Numbered from the stretch's first letter, positions 8,410-17,950 are shown. The stretch: 45,544 nucleotides of DNA from Pseudomonadota bacterium (GCA_023388935.1 JAEWFG010000204.1:1-45544), one strand, 5' to 3'. The notes: generated from the sequence alone by a model not told the origin. Translations and numbers: made by a program.

Positions 8410-8570
8410 GGTTGCCCTTTCAAGCACAAAGACAACCACGTGCGAGCAAGCTGCGTCCTTAACTTTTGTTGGAACCGGCCAAGCGCATTGCGGTTTTTTC
8501 ATTGCGACGGCGCCGCGGCGCCATGAACTCCAGTTGGGGTTCCATTTTACGCGACCGGAGCTAAGCCGAA

Positions 8571-9302
8571 GTGCCCAGCGATACGATCCGCGCGGCGCTT
8601 ATCAGGCGCCTGCGCACCTCTTCCGGCATCTCGGAGGAGGATGTCAAAGAGATTGAAGCCCTTCCGATTGCGGTTCGACACTTCCCGGCAGAGACCCCGG
8701 TGGTGCGCGACGGCGAGCGGGCAACCAACTGCTGCCTGATCGCCGCGGGATTTTGCGCGCGCTCCAAGACGATTGCGAGCGGCAAGCGGCAGATCCTCTC
8801 CATCCACATCGCCGGCGAGATCCCGGATCTGATGAGCCTGTTCCTGCACGTGATGGACCATGATCTCTCGACGCTGACGCCGTCGACTCTCGGCCTCATC
8901 AGTCATGAGACGCTGCAAAAGCTACATCGCCGCAGCCCGAACGTCGCCGAGATATTCTGGCGCGACACGCTGATCGACGCCGCAATGTTCCGCGAATGGA
9001 TCGTCAATGTGGGCCAGCGCCCGGCGCCGGCCCGGCTCGCCCATGTCATGATCGAGCTGCGCGAGCGTCTCAGGGGCATCGGGGCTCTGGACGGCAACAG
9101 CTTCGAGATGCCGCTGACGCAGGAGCAGATTGGCGAAGCCCTGGGCATCACCGCGGTGCACGCCAACCGCGTGATCAAGCAGTTGCGCCAGGAAGGCATC
9201 GTCGAGCTCAACCGTGGCCGCGTCACCGTGCTCGACGAGCGGAAATTTCAGGAACTTGCGGATTTCGACGGTCGTTATCTCCATCAGTCGCCAACGCTTT
9301 GA
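8571..9302 (+). CDS. Crp/Fnr-family transcription regulator
   Basis: This 243-residue regulator has an N-terminal cyclic-nucleotide-binding-like beta roll (about 25-135) and a C-terminal winged helix, LTQEQIGEALGITAVHANRVIKQLRQEG (about 180-210), of the HTH_Crp_2 type. It lacks the four-cysteine Fe-S pattern of FNR, and the beta roll lacks a clear cAMP phosphate cassette, so its signal is unknown. The start is GTG 8571, with GGAG near 8557. A small DUF6894 gene follows 8 bases later and may be co-transcribed. Confidence 0.88.
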   Translation: MPSDTIRAALIRRLRTSSGISEEDVKEIEALPIAVRHFPAETPVVRDGERATNCCLIAAGFCARSKTIASGKRQILSIHIAGEIPDLMSLFLHVMDHDLSTLTPSTLGLISHETLQKLHRRSPNVAEIFWRDTLIDAAMFREWIVNVGQRPAPARLAHVMIELRERLRGIGALDGNSFEMPLTQEQIGEALGITAVHANRVIKQLRQEGIVELNRGRVTVLDERKFQELADFDGRYLHQSPTL

Positions 9303-9310
9303 AGCGCCCG

Positions 9311-9541
9311 ATGCCGCGATTCCATTTCGACATCCACGAGAACGGTCGTCTCATTACGGACGACGACGGACGAGATTTCGAGGATGAAGACGGTGCACGC
9401 AAGGAGGCGGTGCTGACCGGCGCCTCCATCGCCCGCGACGTTTTCATCGCAGGAAGCGCGCATCGCGTCGTCGTCGACGTCCGCGAGGAAGGCGCACCGT
9501 TCCTGAAAGTATCGATCACGCTCGAGGTCGAGGAGGCGTAG
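9311..9541 (+). CDS. DUF6894 family small protein
   Basis: This 76-residue acidic protein begins MPRFHFDIHENGRLITDDDG, the typical start of DUF6894 proteins, which are common in Bradyrhizobiaceae and of unknown function. It starts 8 bases after the Crp/Fnr gene, suggesting one transcript. Its last 26 bases overlap the end of the convergent mgtC-like gene. Confidence 0.75.
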   Translation: MPRFHFDIHENGRLITDDDGRDFEDEDGARKEAVLTGASIARDVFIAGSAHRVVVDVREEGAPFLKVSITLEVEEA

Positions 9542-10067
9542 GCGGGGAAACCGGGCCTGTCGAAGTTCGCGCCTTCGACTGCTCTGCCTCTCGATGCTCC
9601 GTCGTTTCGGCCTCGTCCGGCTGCTCCTTGCCGCCGAGCATCCGGTGCAGCCGGCGCTCGATACGCCGGCCGACCGTGAGCAGCACGATCGCGATCACCA
9701 GGGCGATCAGGACGATCTTCCATTCGCCTGCGCCGCAGGCAATGCCGAGGCAGGCGGCGAGGAAGGCACAGGCTGCGCTGGTCAACCCGTGGACGCGGAA
9801 GCGATGGCGCACAATGACGCCGGCGCCGAGAAAGCCGATGCCGGTGAGGATGCCCTGGATGACCCGGCTGGTGGCGTCGGTGATCTTACCGGGCTCGGCG
9901 AACTGCACGGCGAGCAGCACGACCGTCGCCGTGGAGAGACCGACGATGCCGAGCGTCTTCAGCCCGATCGGCTTTCCGTGCAGGTCGCGGTCCAGGCCGA
10001 TCGCGCCGCCGGCAAGCGTTGCGGTACCGAGGCGCAGCAGGATTTCGGACCAATCCAGCTCAGTCAT
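9516..10067 (-). CDS. MgtC/SapB family membrane protein
   Basis: This 183-residue inner-membrane protein has about four hydrophobic spans and the family boxes GGAIGLDRDLHGKPIGLKT and GILTGIGFLGAGVI. MgtC-type proteins are linked to growth in low magnesium and to control of ATP synthase in pathogens; many rhizobial copies are unstudied. The C-terminal ~40 residues are charged and proline-rich. The start is ATG 10067. The stop overlaps the convergent DUF6894 gene by 26 bases. It lies 10 bases after the stop of the AhpD-like gene on the same strand, so the two may be co-transcribed. Confidence 0.85.
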   Translation of the reverse strand: MTELDWSEILLRLGTATLAGGAIGLDRDLHGKPIGLKTLGIVGLSTATVVLLAVQFAEPGKITDATSRVIQGILTGIGFLGAGVIVRHRFRVHGLTSAACAFLAACLGIACGAGEWKIVLIALVIAIVLLTVGRRIERRLHRMLGGKEQPDEAETTEHREAEQSKARTSTGPVSPPTPPRPRA

Positions 10068-10077
10068 GTCTTGTCGA

Positions 10078-10659
10078 TCACTTCTTCGGCAGGCGTCCCA
10101 TGAGATAGAACTCCTCGTTCGGCCGCATGCCGGTGAAGTTGGCCAGCCGGTTCGACAGCGCGAAGAAGGCGGAGATCGCGGCGATGTCCCAGATGTCGTC
10201 GTCGCTGAAGCCGTGAGGCCCGAGCGCGGCGAAATCCTCCTCCGAGATGCGCTGCGCATCAACCGAGACCTTCATCGCGAAATCGAGCATCGCCTTCTGC
10301 CGCGGCGTGATGTCGGCCTTGCGGTAATTCACCGCGACCTGGTCGGCGATCAGCGGGTTCTTGGCGCGGATCCGCAGGATCGCGCCATGCGCGATCACAC
10401 AATACTGGCACTGGTTGGCCGCCGAGGTCGCCACCACGATCATCTCGCGCTCGGCTTTGGTCAGGCCGCTGTCCTTCTCCATCAGCGCGTCGTGATAGGC
10501 GAAGAATGCGCGGAACTCGTCGGGGCGGTAGGCCAGCGTCAGGAACACGCTCGGCACGAACCCGCTCTTCTCCTGCACGGCGAGGAGGCGCGTGCGGATG
10601 TCGTCGGGCAGCGTGTCGAGGGCGGGAGCGGGGAAGCGAGTTGAAGGCGGCTGGGGCAT
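10078..10659 (-). CDS. AhpD-like alkylhydroperoxidase / peroxidase-related protein (CMD family)
   Basis: This protein has 193 residues from ATG 10659. The family mark is NQCQYCVIAH, the CxxC-x2-H redox centre of AhpD-like proteins, within an all-helical carboxymuconolactone decarboxylase fold. A second conserved part is DITPRQKAMLDFAMKVS and GFSDDDIWDIAAI, as in uncharacterised peroxidase-related enzymes. It probably reduces peroxides or acts as a thiol-disulphide relay. ATG 10668 is also in frame, but AGGA at 10673-10670 is well spaced only from ATG 10659. Confidence 0.82.
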   Translation of the reverse strand: MPQPPSTRFPAPALDTLPDDIRTRLLAVQEKSGFVPSVFLTLAYRPDEFRAFFAYHDALMEKDSGLTKAEREMIVVATSAANQCQYCVIAHGAILRIRAKNPLIADQVAVNYRKADITPRQKAMLDFAMKVSVDAQRISEEDFAALGPHGFSDDDIWDIAAISAFFALSNRLANFTGMRPNEEFYLMGRLPKK

Positions 10660-10795
10660 GGGGATCATTCCTGGTCGGGGCGGCAACCATAGTCGATGCG
10701 AGAGAGACGCTCCAGAGGCGTTGCAGAGTCTCGTGCCCCGGACGCAGCGCTGCGCTTCTTCAGCGGTGCGCTGCAGAGCCGGGACAAGAGAGTCT

Positions 10796-12535
10796 TTACC
10801 GCAGCGGCTTCTTCAGCAACGAGAAGCGATCGGGGTCCAGTCCCATCGACGGTTGCAGCATCGGGGCTTCGACGCTGGAGTGCGTCTTCGCGGGCGCCGC
10901 CGAGAACATCGGGTCGTTGGGCACGTCGCGCTGCGAGGTAGCGCCGCGCCAGCGTTCGAGCACGGCGCCGACGAAATGCATGTCGTGACCGGAAGTGACG
11001 GACGGCACGCTGCTGATGGTGGCTTCGCCGCGCGGCAATTGGTGCGGCGGCACCTCCTTGAAGCGGAGCCGGGTCGGCAGCGCGACGCCTTCGCCGAACG
11101 CCAGCACCTCGCGGGTGCCGAGCGATGGCACGAAGGACAGCAGGTTCGCGGCCGCATCCGACACTGCGGCGCGCAGCAGCGCCTGGTCGCGGTCGTTGGC
11201 AAGACGCATCGTGAACAGCGTGTTGCACTGGGAGATGATGGTGGCGTCGAGTTCGGCCGGCCGCTGGGTGATGAGGCCGAGATAGACGCCGTATTTGCGG
11301 CCTTCCTTGGCGATGCGCGACACCGCCTTGCGGGTCGGCCCGAAGCCGATGTTGCGGTCGGCGGAGGCGTAGCGGTGAGCCTCTTCGCAGACGAACAGCA
11401 GCGGCGAAACGCCGTCGCTCCACAGGCCGAAGTCGAAGGCCATCCGGCACAGCACCGAGACGACGGAATCGATGACTTCCACCGGGAAGCCGGCGAGCTG
11501 CATCACCGTCATCGGCTTGCCGTTGGCAGGCAGGCGGAACAGATGGCTGATCACTTCGGCCATGGTGTCGCCGCCGACATTCGCATTGTCGAACATGAAG
11601 GCGTAGCGCGGGTCGTTGCGCACCGCTTCGATGCGGGAGATCAGCTTGTGATAGATGATGCGCGAAGAGCGGTTCTCGAGCTTGCCCATGCGCTCGTCGA
11701 TCAGCGAGATCAGATCGACCAGGCGATAGGGCACCGGTGTATCAACGGTGTAGCCGACCTGCTTGGGGTCGATGCGCTTCAAGCCGATGCGGTCGGCATT
11801 CTGGTACTGGGTGTAGACGCCCTTGGCGGCCGGGATGACCTCAGCGAGGATGTCGAGCTCCTCGGCCACCCCCGGGCGCCCCCCAAACAGCACATCGACG
11901 ATTTCCTCGAAGTTGAACAGCCAGAACGGCAACTTCAGGTTTCTCGGGTTGAGCACCAGGGCGCGGTCGCCGAAGCAGCGGCCATATTCGTTGTGCACGT
12001 CGAGCAGGAAGATGCGCAGGTTTGGGCGTGCTTTCAGGATTTCGTTGAGCAGCAGCGACACGCCGGTCGATTTGCCGACGCCGGTCGATCCCAGCACGGC
12101 GAAGTGCTTGGACAGCATCTCCTCGACGTCGACATAGGCGACGACGGAGCTGTCCTGCTGGAGGAATCCGACGTTGATCTGGTCCGATCCCGTCGGCGCG
12201 TAGATCGTGCGCAGCTCCTGGCTCGTGATCAGGTCGACCGCATCGCCGATGGTTGGATAGTTTGTGACGCCGCGCTGGAATTTCGGCTTGTCGGCGGCGT
12301 TGAGGATTTCGCCAAGCAGGTCGACCGAGGCGATCGCGATGTACTTGTCGGTGCTCGACAAATTCTCGCAGGAGACCTCGGTGATCATGGCGACGATGAC
12401 CGAGCTGGCGCAGCGGATGCTGACGAAACGGCCGACGGTCGCCCGCACCTCCGAGATCGGCATTTGGCTTTCCGCCAAAAGCCCGACCCGGGCGAGCGAC
12501 CCGCGAACCGAAATCACGCGTCCAAAGGATGTCAC
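10796..12535 (-). CDS. HerA-like ATPase (DUF87 / VirB4-FtsK superfamily)
   Basis: This is a 579-residue P-loop ATPase. An N-terminal beta-barrel (HAS-barrel) domain occupies about 1-110, then Walker A GSTGVGKST (149-157), a Walker B-like LLFVCEEAHRY, and a sensor-like GLITQRPAELDATIISQCNTLF. HerA works with a NurA nuclease on DNA ends in archaea. Bacterial relatives have mixed roles, including DNA repair and defence. No nurA, SIR2 or nuclease gene is nearby, so it looks like the stand-alone housekeeping form. The C-terminal ~70 residues are low-complexity. The start is ATG 12535. Confidence 0.88.
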   Translation of the reverse strand: MTSFGRVISVRGSLARVGLLAESQMPISEVRATVGRFVSIRCASSVIVAMITEVSCENLSSTDKYIAIASVDLLGEILNAADKPKFQRGVTNYPTIGDAVDLITSQELRTIYAPTGSDQINVGFLQQDSSVVAYVDVEEMLSKHFAVLGSTGVGKSTGVSLLLNEILKARPNLRIFLLDVHNEYGRCFGDRALVLNPRNLKLPFWLFNFEEIVDVLFGGRPGVAEELDILAEVIPAAKGVYTQYQNADRIGLKRIDPKQVGYTVDTPVPYRLVDLISLIDERMGKLENRSSRIIYHKLISRIEAVRNDPRYAFMFDNANVGGDTMAEVISHLFRLPANGKPMTVMQLAGFPVEVIDSVVSVLCRMAFDFGLWSDGVSPLLFVCEEAHRYASADRNIGFGPTRKAVSRIAKEGRKYGVYLGLITQRPAELDATIISQCNTLFTMRLANDRDQALLRAAVSDAAANLLSFVPSLGTREVLAFGEGVALPTRLRFKEVPPHQLPRGEATISSVPSVTSGHDMHFVGAVLERWRGATSQRDVPNDPMFSAAPAKTHSSVEAPMLQPSMGLDPDRFSLLKKPLR

Positions 12536-12972
12536 GATGGATGAACCCGAGAACCCAAAATCTTTGCCAATTATGCGCGGCCGTCGCTGGACAAACTGTT
12601 AAGCGGCAGGCGCGGGCGCTTTGTTAAATCCGCGACAATTCGGCCATGAGATTTGGACCTAATGCACAATTGCGGGCAGAAGCGGCCGAAAAATGCTGAT
12701 TTTCCAAGCCTCGGGGCTCAACGGGAATTAAGGAACATTTTACCATTCGGGCAGTCAGTCCGCCGTTCGGGGGATGGCCATCGTCGGCGGCGGGGGCGGC
12801 GTTCGTTGCGGAAGGGCACGCTTTGGTTTGTTGACGGGACCTAATCATTTGTACATTAGTACAAATGAGCTCGCGGCCCAGCGCCACCCGGGCGCACCCA
12901 TTAACATTGCGCCCCGCGCCCGATTGCTGCGATTCCGTGACAAGGATCGTAAGCCACGCTCTGGAGGAAATC
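12536..12972. other. Divergent regulatory region between the HerA-like gene and the dioxygenase gene
   Basis: These 437 bases hold no convincing gene. The dioxygenase side carries a promoter with a perfect palindromic operator at 12831-12868, about 105 bases before the start codon. The start itself has a strong ribosome site, GGAGGAAA at 12963-12970. I see no clear structure in 12536-12820. Confidence 0.5.
12831..12868 (+). promoter_or_regulatory. Promoter with class I palindromic operator (copy A)
   Basis: TTGACG at 12831-12836 serves as the -35 box. Eleven bases later TTTGTAC begins inside a perfect inverted repeat: ten-base arms 12845-12854 and 12859-12868 (TCATTTGTAC / GTACAAATGA) around ATTA. 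The -10 box (TACATT or CATTAG) must lie inside the palindrome, so a bound repressor would block polymerase. The same arrangement precedes tetR at 35026-35061, identical at 32 of 39 positions. TetR is the likely binder (inference). Confidence 0.75.
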
Positions 12973-13941
12973 ATGCAGCCCGAACCGATCCTCGATCTCG
13001 CCCATCTCGGCCACTTGGAACTGCTGACGCCGAAGCCCGACGAGAGCCTGAAATTCTTCGTCGACGTCATGGGCATGACCGTGAGCGGGCAGAAGGGCGA
13101 GTCCGTGTATTTGCGCGGCTGGGACGATTACGAGCGCTATTCGCTCAAGCTGACGGCGTCGAAGACATCAGGCATGGAGCACATGGCGCTGCGTGCGCGC
13201 AGCCAGCAGGCGCTGGAGCGCCGCGTCGCCGCTCTCAAAGGCTCGGGCTTCGATATCGGCTGGATCGACGGCGACATGGGGCAGGGACCGACCTTCCGCT
13301 GCCGCGATCCCGATGGCCACATCGTCGAGCTCTATTACGAGACCGAATGGTATCAGGCTCCGCCGGAGCTGAAGCCTGCGCTGAAGAACCAGGCGCAGCG
13401 TTTTCCCGCGCGCGGCGTCAATGTCCGACGCCTCGATCATCTCAACTGCCTCGCCACCGACATCAAGGCCAACCGCGAGTTCTTCGAGAATTATCTCGGC
13501 TGCCGCCTCACTGAGCAGATCGTGCTCAATGACGGCCGAGAGGCGGCGATGTGGCTGACGATGTAGAACAAGAGCTACGACTTCGCCTATTCTCTCGACC
13601 ATTCCGGCGTGTCCGGCCGCTTCCACCACGTCACCTACGCTCTCGACAGCCGCGAAGAGATTCTTCGCGCCGCCGACATCTTCCTGGAGAATGGCGTTCA
13701 CATCGAGACCGGCCCGCACAAGCACGCGATCCAGCAGACCTTCTTCCTTTATGTCTACGAGCCCGGCGGCAATCGCGTCGAGGTCGCCAATGCCGGCGCG
13801 CGTCTCATCCTGGCGCCGGACTGGAAGCCAATCGTGTGGACCGAGGAGGAGCGCAAGAAGGGCCAGGCGTGGGGCTTGAAGACGATCGAGTCCTTCCACA
13901 CCCACGGCACGCCGCCGGTCGAGGCGAAGAAGCACGGCTAA
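12973..13941 (+). pseudogene. Type I extradiol (catechol 2,3-) dioxygenase interrupted by an in-frame TAG
   Basis: One continuous frame would encode 322 residues of a two-module vicinal-oxygen-chelate dioxygenase, but codon 198 (13564-13566) is TAG. Before it lie the N-terminal module and the first iron ligand, His156 (RLDHLNC). After it the frame resumes with NKSYDFAYSLDH, then the second ligand in GRFHHVTYAL (His218/219) and the third in GNRVEVA (Glu270). Family members have one ordinary residue at the TAG position, so a single base change would restore the gene. The 197-residue product would lack two of three iron ligands. A GTG at 13609 could restart only the tail. It follows a class I operator and the strong site GGAGGAAA. 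Either the gene is inactive or the base is a sequence error. Confidence 0.85.
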
Positions 13942-16900
13942 TTTGCTGACGCGCGCACGCGTGCGATCGTCTCGCGGACACCGGTCCATGCGGGCTTGTC
14001 GGGCGCGAACTGCTTGCGCAGGAACGTGATGAGCTCCTCGACCTGTGCATCGCTCATGCTGCCCTTGAAGGCAGGCATGTAGCCGAGATCGCTCGATGCG
14101 GGATCCGTGATGCCGTGCAGGATGACCTGCACGAGATTGTCCGATGTCGCGCTGTGCAGATTGCTGTTAAGCGCGAGCGACGGGCGGCTGCCGAACAGCG
14201 GCAGGCCGCCGACCTCGTGGCAGACGGCGCAGGCGCCGAGATAAAGCCGCGCGCCGGTGGAAGAGGTGACGGTGACCTGAGTTGCGCTTTCGAGCTTCGC
14301 GACGAGAGCATCCCGCGTGGATGCACCGGCCGCAGTGTCGTTGAACGAGTTGAGATAGACCGCCATCGCGCGGATGTCCTGGTCGGGCAGGGCGGCGAGA
14401 TCCCGGACGATCGGCGCCATCGGGCCGGCAGCCACGCCGTGGTAGCGCGATTGGCCGGTGCGCAAAAAGGCGTAGACCTCGTCCTCGCTCCAGGGAATCG
14501 GCGCGTGCGAGAGCGAAGTCAGCGGCGGCGCCTCCCAGCCCTCGGCAAAGCCGCCGGCGAGATAGGCCTCGCGCTGTTCGGCGCCGAGCGCGTTGCGCGG
14601 TGAATGGCAGGCGCTGCAATGACCGAGACCCTCGACGAGATAGGCGCCGCGATTCCATAACTCGGATTTTGCCGGATCGGGCTTGAACTCGCGCGTCTGA
14701 TGGAACAGCACATTCCAGCCCGCGAGCAGCGGGCGGAGATTGAACGGGAAGGCGAGCGTGTTCGCCGGCGCGGTCGCACGCACCGCGGGCTGCGCCATCA
14801 GGTAGGCGTAGAGCGCCTGCATGTCGGCATCATCAGTCTTCGAAAAATGCGTGTAGGGGAAGGCGGGATAGAGCTGCCGTCCGTCGCGATGAAGCCCGTC
14901 CCGCATCGCGCGCTCGAAGGCGGGATAGGACCATGCGCCGATGCCGGTCTCGACATCGGGCGTGATGTTGGTTGAGTAGATCGTGCCGAACGGCGTCTCC
15001 AGTGCGCGGCCGCCGGCGTTGAGTATGCCTCGAAGCGCGGTGTGGCACTCCGCGCAATTGCCGAGCGCTGCGAGCTGCTGGCCGCGCGCGATCGTCGCTG
15101 CGGAATAGACTGAAGCGTCGGGCCGCGCGATCGGCGCAATCGCGCGCCCCGGAAGTAGTGCCGAGCCGATGCCGATCGCGGCGGTGCAGACGGCCGCAAT
15201 CGTTGCGAAGAGGCCGGCGCGTCTGGCGAACGGATTTTGCCAGATGCGAGACGGCGGCGACGCTGCAGGAGCGGGCAGGGCCTGCGACGTGGCGGATGCA
15301 TCGCCGTATAACCCTTTGAGGATACGCTCGGGCGTAAATGGCGGCTCGCGAAAGCGCACGCCGGTGGCATCGAAGATCGCGTTCGCAATCGCCGCCGCGC
15401 TCGGCACCGAGGCGGACTCGCCGACGCCGAGCGGCGGCTGGTCCGGCCGCGGCAGCATCAGCACGTCGATCTTGGGCACGTCAGGGAAGGGGATGATCGG
15501 ATAGGCACCCCATTCCCGCGCCGCTACCGCGCCGCGCTCGAACGAGACCTCCTCCATCAGCGCGCGGCTGGTGGACTGGATGACGTTGCCGTGGATCTGG
15601 TGACGCACGCCGTCCGGATTGATCATCAGGCCGGAGTCCTGCCCGGCGACGACGCGCGTCACGCTGACGTCGCCGGTCGACTTGTTCACGGCAACGTCGG
15701 CAATCCAGGCCGACCACGCAGCGCCATAGCCTGGAAACGTGCTATGGACATAGAGCGCGTAGGCAAAGCCGCGCCCATGCACGACTTCGCCATCTTTTTC
15801 CTCCCGCACCGGTCTCGGACTCCATCCGGCACGCTCGGCAACTGCATTGACGAGATCGACGGCGCGCTGATCCCTAAGATAGCGCAGGCGATATTCGATC
15901 GGATCGACGCCGGCCTCGGTCGCGGCCTCGTCGATATAGGATTCATGCGCAAAGGTGTTTGGCAGGGCCGAGACACCGCGAAACCAGGACGCGCGCACGA
16001 TCGGCGGCATGTCGTGGGCAACGACGCGCATATTGTCGTAATCGTAGGGCGGGATCGCGGTGCGGTCGCCCATCTGGAGCACCACAGGCTCCGGCGAAAT
16101 CCGACCGGTCAGCAGCAGTGCGAGCGTCGGTGCCGCATTCGACGGGTAGCGCGTGGCGAGATCGTAAGCGGCCACGTTGCCGTCGGCGTTGAGGCCGCCA
16201 TTGACGTCGATGAGCTGCGCGGTGCCCTTGGGCTCCCAGATATGCTCCTGTTCGCGTGACAATTGCACACGCACGGGCCGGCCGACCGCGCGCGACAAGA
16301 GCAGCGCGTCCGCCGTGACGTCATCGGCGCAGTTGCGGCCGTAGCAGCCGGCAGCCTCGAGACGGATCACTTCGATCTCGTTCTCCGGCCGCTCGATCAA
16401 GAGTGCGAGATCGCTGCGAAGCACATGCGGATTCTGCGTCCCGGACCAGACACGGATGTTGCCGTCCGTGTGGTCAGCGACCGCGCAGGACGGGCCGATC
16501 GACGCATGCATCTGATACGGCCAAACATAGGTGCGCTGCATCGGCTTGGCGGCTCCGGCAATCGCGGTATCGACGTCGCCCTTGTCGATCAACGTGCGCG
16601 GCGTCGACGGATTGGCGCGCAGCGCGGTCTCGACATCGGCGAGATCGGTCAGCGCCGGCGTCGACTTCCAGCGCACCGCGAGCTGCTCCGCGGCGCGGAT
16701 CGCGTTCTCCTCGCGCTCGGCGACGACGCCGACGAAGTCACCGATGCGCACGACGGCCACAAGGCCGGGAATGTCGCGCACCGAGGCCTCGTCGACCGCA
16801 ATCAGGCTGGTGCCGACGAACGGACCGGCATCGACACCGGCGTAGGGCGGACGCACCACGCGGCCGTGCAGCATGCCAGGCAGGCGAATGTCGTGCACGA

Positions 16901-17468
16901 AGGTCAGCTCGCCCGTGGCCTTGGCCGGGAGATCGACGCGGGGCATCGACTGGCCGACGATGGCGTAATCGCCGACTGGCTTCACCGCGACGTCGTCAGC
17001 AAGCTCGAGGCGGATCGTCTCGCCGCCGATCAGCTCGCCATAGCTGACGCTGCGATTGTCGTGTCCGCGAACAAGGCCGTCTTCAATCCGCAAGTCGGCA
17101 GCCGGCAGCTCCAGCCGCTCTGCCGCGCGCGTAATTAAAAAGTGCCGCGCTTGGGCTGCGGCCTTGCGCAGTGGCACGGCGGTGATCTGGATTGTTTCGC
17201 TGGCGATCGTCGGACCCTGGTTCGGCACGATGGCGGTGTCGCCGAGCACGACGACGACGCGGGCAAAGGAGACGTCAAGCTCCTCGGCGACGATCTGGCC
17301 GAGCGCGGTGCGGATGCCGGTGCCGAGATCGACATGGCCGTTATAGGCGGTGACCGAACCGTCCGCGGTGATGCGGACGAAGGTTTCGGATGTGCACTCG
17401 TCCACTGTACGGACGACAACGAGTGAACCGGATTGCCGCTCAGCTCCGTTCGGATGCGGGGAGGCCAT
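13938..17468 (-). CDS. Nicotinate dehydrogenase-like large subunit: molybdopterin domain fused to a triheme cytochrome c (NicB-like)
   Basis: The protein has 1176 residues from ATG 17468. Residues 1 to about 720 are a xanthine-dehydrogenase-family molybdopterin subunit: HVDLGTGIRTAL, the repeated aldehyde-oxidase segments, and GVGESAS with the probable catalytic Glu684. A hydrophobic helix (about residues 755-775) anchors it. The tail then has three CxxCH haem sites: Cys805-His809, Cys951-His955 and Cys1080-His1084. Length and layout match NicB of Pseudomonas putida (about 1190 residues), which hydroxylates nicotinate to 6-hydroxynicotinate and passes electrons to the respiratory chain through its cytochrome domains. 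The start overlaps the stop of the 2Fe-2S subunit by one base. The neighbouring 6-hydroxynicotinate reductase and enamidase homologues support nicotinate as substrate, but related enzymes oxidise isoquinoline or aldehydes. Confidence 0.85.
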   Translation of the reverse strand: MASPHPNGAERQSGSLVVVRTVDECTSETFVRITADGSVTAYNGHVDLGTGIRTALGQIVAEELDVSFARVVVVLGDTAIVPNQGPTIASETIQITAVPLRKAAAQARHFLITRAAERLELPAADLRIEDGLVRGHDNRSVSYGELIGGETIRLELADDVAVKPVGDYAIVGQSMPRVDLPAKATGELTFVHDIRLPGMLHGRVVRPPYAGVDAGPFVGTSLIAVDEASVRDIPGLVAVVRIGDFVGVVAEREENAIRAAEQLAVRWKSTPALTDLADVETALRANPSTPRTLIDKGDVDTAIAGAAKPMQRTYVWPYQMHASIGPSCAVADHTDGNIRVWSGTQNPHVLRSDLALLIERPENEIEVIRLEAAGCYGRNCADDVTADALLLSRAVGRPVRVQLSREQEHIWEPKGTAQLIDVNGGLNADGNVAAYDLATRYPSNAAPTLALLLTGRISPEPVVLQMGDRTAIPPYDYDNMRVVAHDMPPIVRASWFRGVSALPNTFAHESYIDEAATEAGVDPIEYRLRYLRDQRAVDLVNAVAERAGWSPRPVREEKDGEVVHGRGFAYALYVHSTFPGYGAAWSAWIADVAVNKSTGDVSVTRVVAGQDSGLMINPDGVRHQIHGNVIQSTSRALMEEVSFERGAVAAREWGAYPIIPFPDVPKIDVLMLPRPDQPPLGVGESASVPSAAAIANAIFDATGVRFREPPFTPERILKGLYGDASATSQALPAPAASPPSRIWQNPFARRAGLFATIAAVCTAAIGIGSALLPGRAIAPIARPDASVYSAATIARGQQLAALGNCAECHTALRGILNAGGRALETPFGTIYSTNITPDVETGIGAWSYPAFERAMRDGLHRDGRQLYPAFPYTHFSKTDDADMQALYAYLMAQPAVRATAPANTLAFPFNLRPLLAGWNVLFHQTREFKPDPAKSELWNRGAYLVEGLGHCSACHSPRNALGAEQREAYLAGGFAEGWEAPPLTSLSHAPIPWSEDEVYAFLRTGQSRYHGVAAGPMAPIVRDLAALPDQDIRAMAVYLNSFNDTAAGASTRDALVAKLESATQVTVTSSTGARLYLGACAVCHEVGGLPLFGSRPSLALNSNLHSATSDNLVQVILHGITDPASSDLGYMPAFKGSMSDAQVEELITFLRKQFAPDKPAWTGVRETIARVRASAN

Positions 17469-17950
17469 CAATCCGTGGCCTCGGTGAGCTGGCCCGACGC
17501 GCGCATCACGGCTCGCAGGATTTCGACATGCGTTCCGCAGCGGCAGAGATTGTAGCGCAGCGCCGCCACCGCCTCCTGCTCGGTCGGCTGCGGGTTGATC
17601 GCGAGCAGCGCCTTGGTGGTCATGATCATGCCGTTGAGGCAGTAGCCGCATTGCGCGGCCTGCTCGTCGATGAAGGCTTGCTGCACCACATCCGGCTTGT
17701 CGCGCGTGCCGAGCCCTTCGAGCGTCACGATGTCGCGGCCGACGCAACCGCCGATTGGAATGACGCAGGAGCGCGCCGGCGCGCCGTCGATCAGGACTGT
17801 GCAGGTGCCGCATTCGCCGAGGCCGCAACCATATTTCGGACCGTTGAGCGCGAGGTCGTTACGCAGCACGTAGAGCAGCGGCGTCTGTGGCTCCGCAGTG
17901 ACCTCGTGGATACTACCGTTCACGGTGAGGCGGATCGGTGTTTGCGTCAT
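17468..17950 (-). CDS. Nicotinate dehydrogenase-like small subunit with two [2Fe-2S] clusters (NicA-like)
   Basis: This 160-residue protein carries the plant-type ferredoxin cluster (Cys42, 47, 50, 62 in GCGLGECGTC) and the helical-domain cluster (Cys101, 104, 136, 138 in QCGYCLNG and LCRCGT). It passes electrons from the molybdenum site of the large subunit to its haems. I start it at ATG 17950 (MTQTPIRLTVNG); a longer upstream frame would cross the operator. It is the first gene of a two-gene minus-strand operon, expressed from a promoter with a class II operator at 18005-18020. Confidence 0.88.
   Translation of the reverse strand: MTQTPIRLTVNGSIHEVTAEPQTPLLYVLRNDLALNGPKYGCGLGECGTCTVLIDGAPARSCVIPIGGCVGRDIVTLEGLGTRDKPDVVQQAFIDEQAAQCGYCLNGMIMTTKALLAINPQPTEQEAVAALRYNLCRCGTHVEILRAVMRASGQLTEATD

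Noticed and set aside
10796..12535. HerA-like ATPase as part of a phage defence system
   Set aside because: No SIR2, nuclease or other defence partner is next to it; neighbours are ordinary genes.
10592..12544. Long open plus-strand frame opposite the HerA-like gene
   Set aside because: Its translation is rich in Arg, His, Asp and Gln with no domain, as expected for the antisense frame of a high-GC gene; the minus-strand frame has clear Walker motifs.
12865..12972. Upstream ATG at 12865 as start of the dioxygenase
   Set aside because: It lies within the operator, and a strong GGAGGAAA site directly precedes ATG 12973, where family similarity begins.
13564..13566. TAG read as pyrrolysine or by programmed readthrough
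   Set aside because: Nothing in the window supports suppression, and one recent mutation or a read error is simpler.
17469..17828. N-terminal extension of the NicB-like subunit
   Set aside because: It overlaps the well-supported 2Fe-2S subunit in another frame and is arginine-rich; ATG 17468 coincides with that gene's stop.
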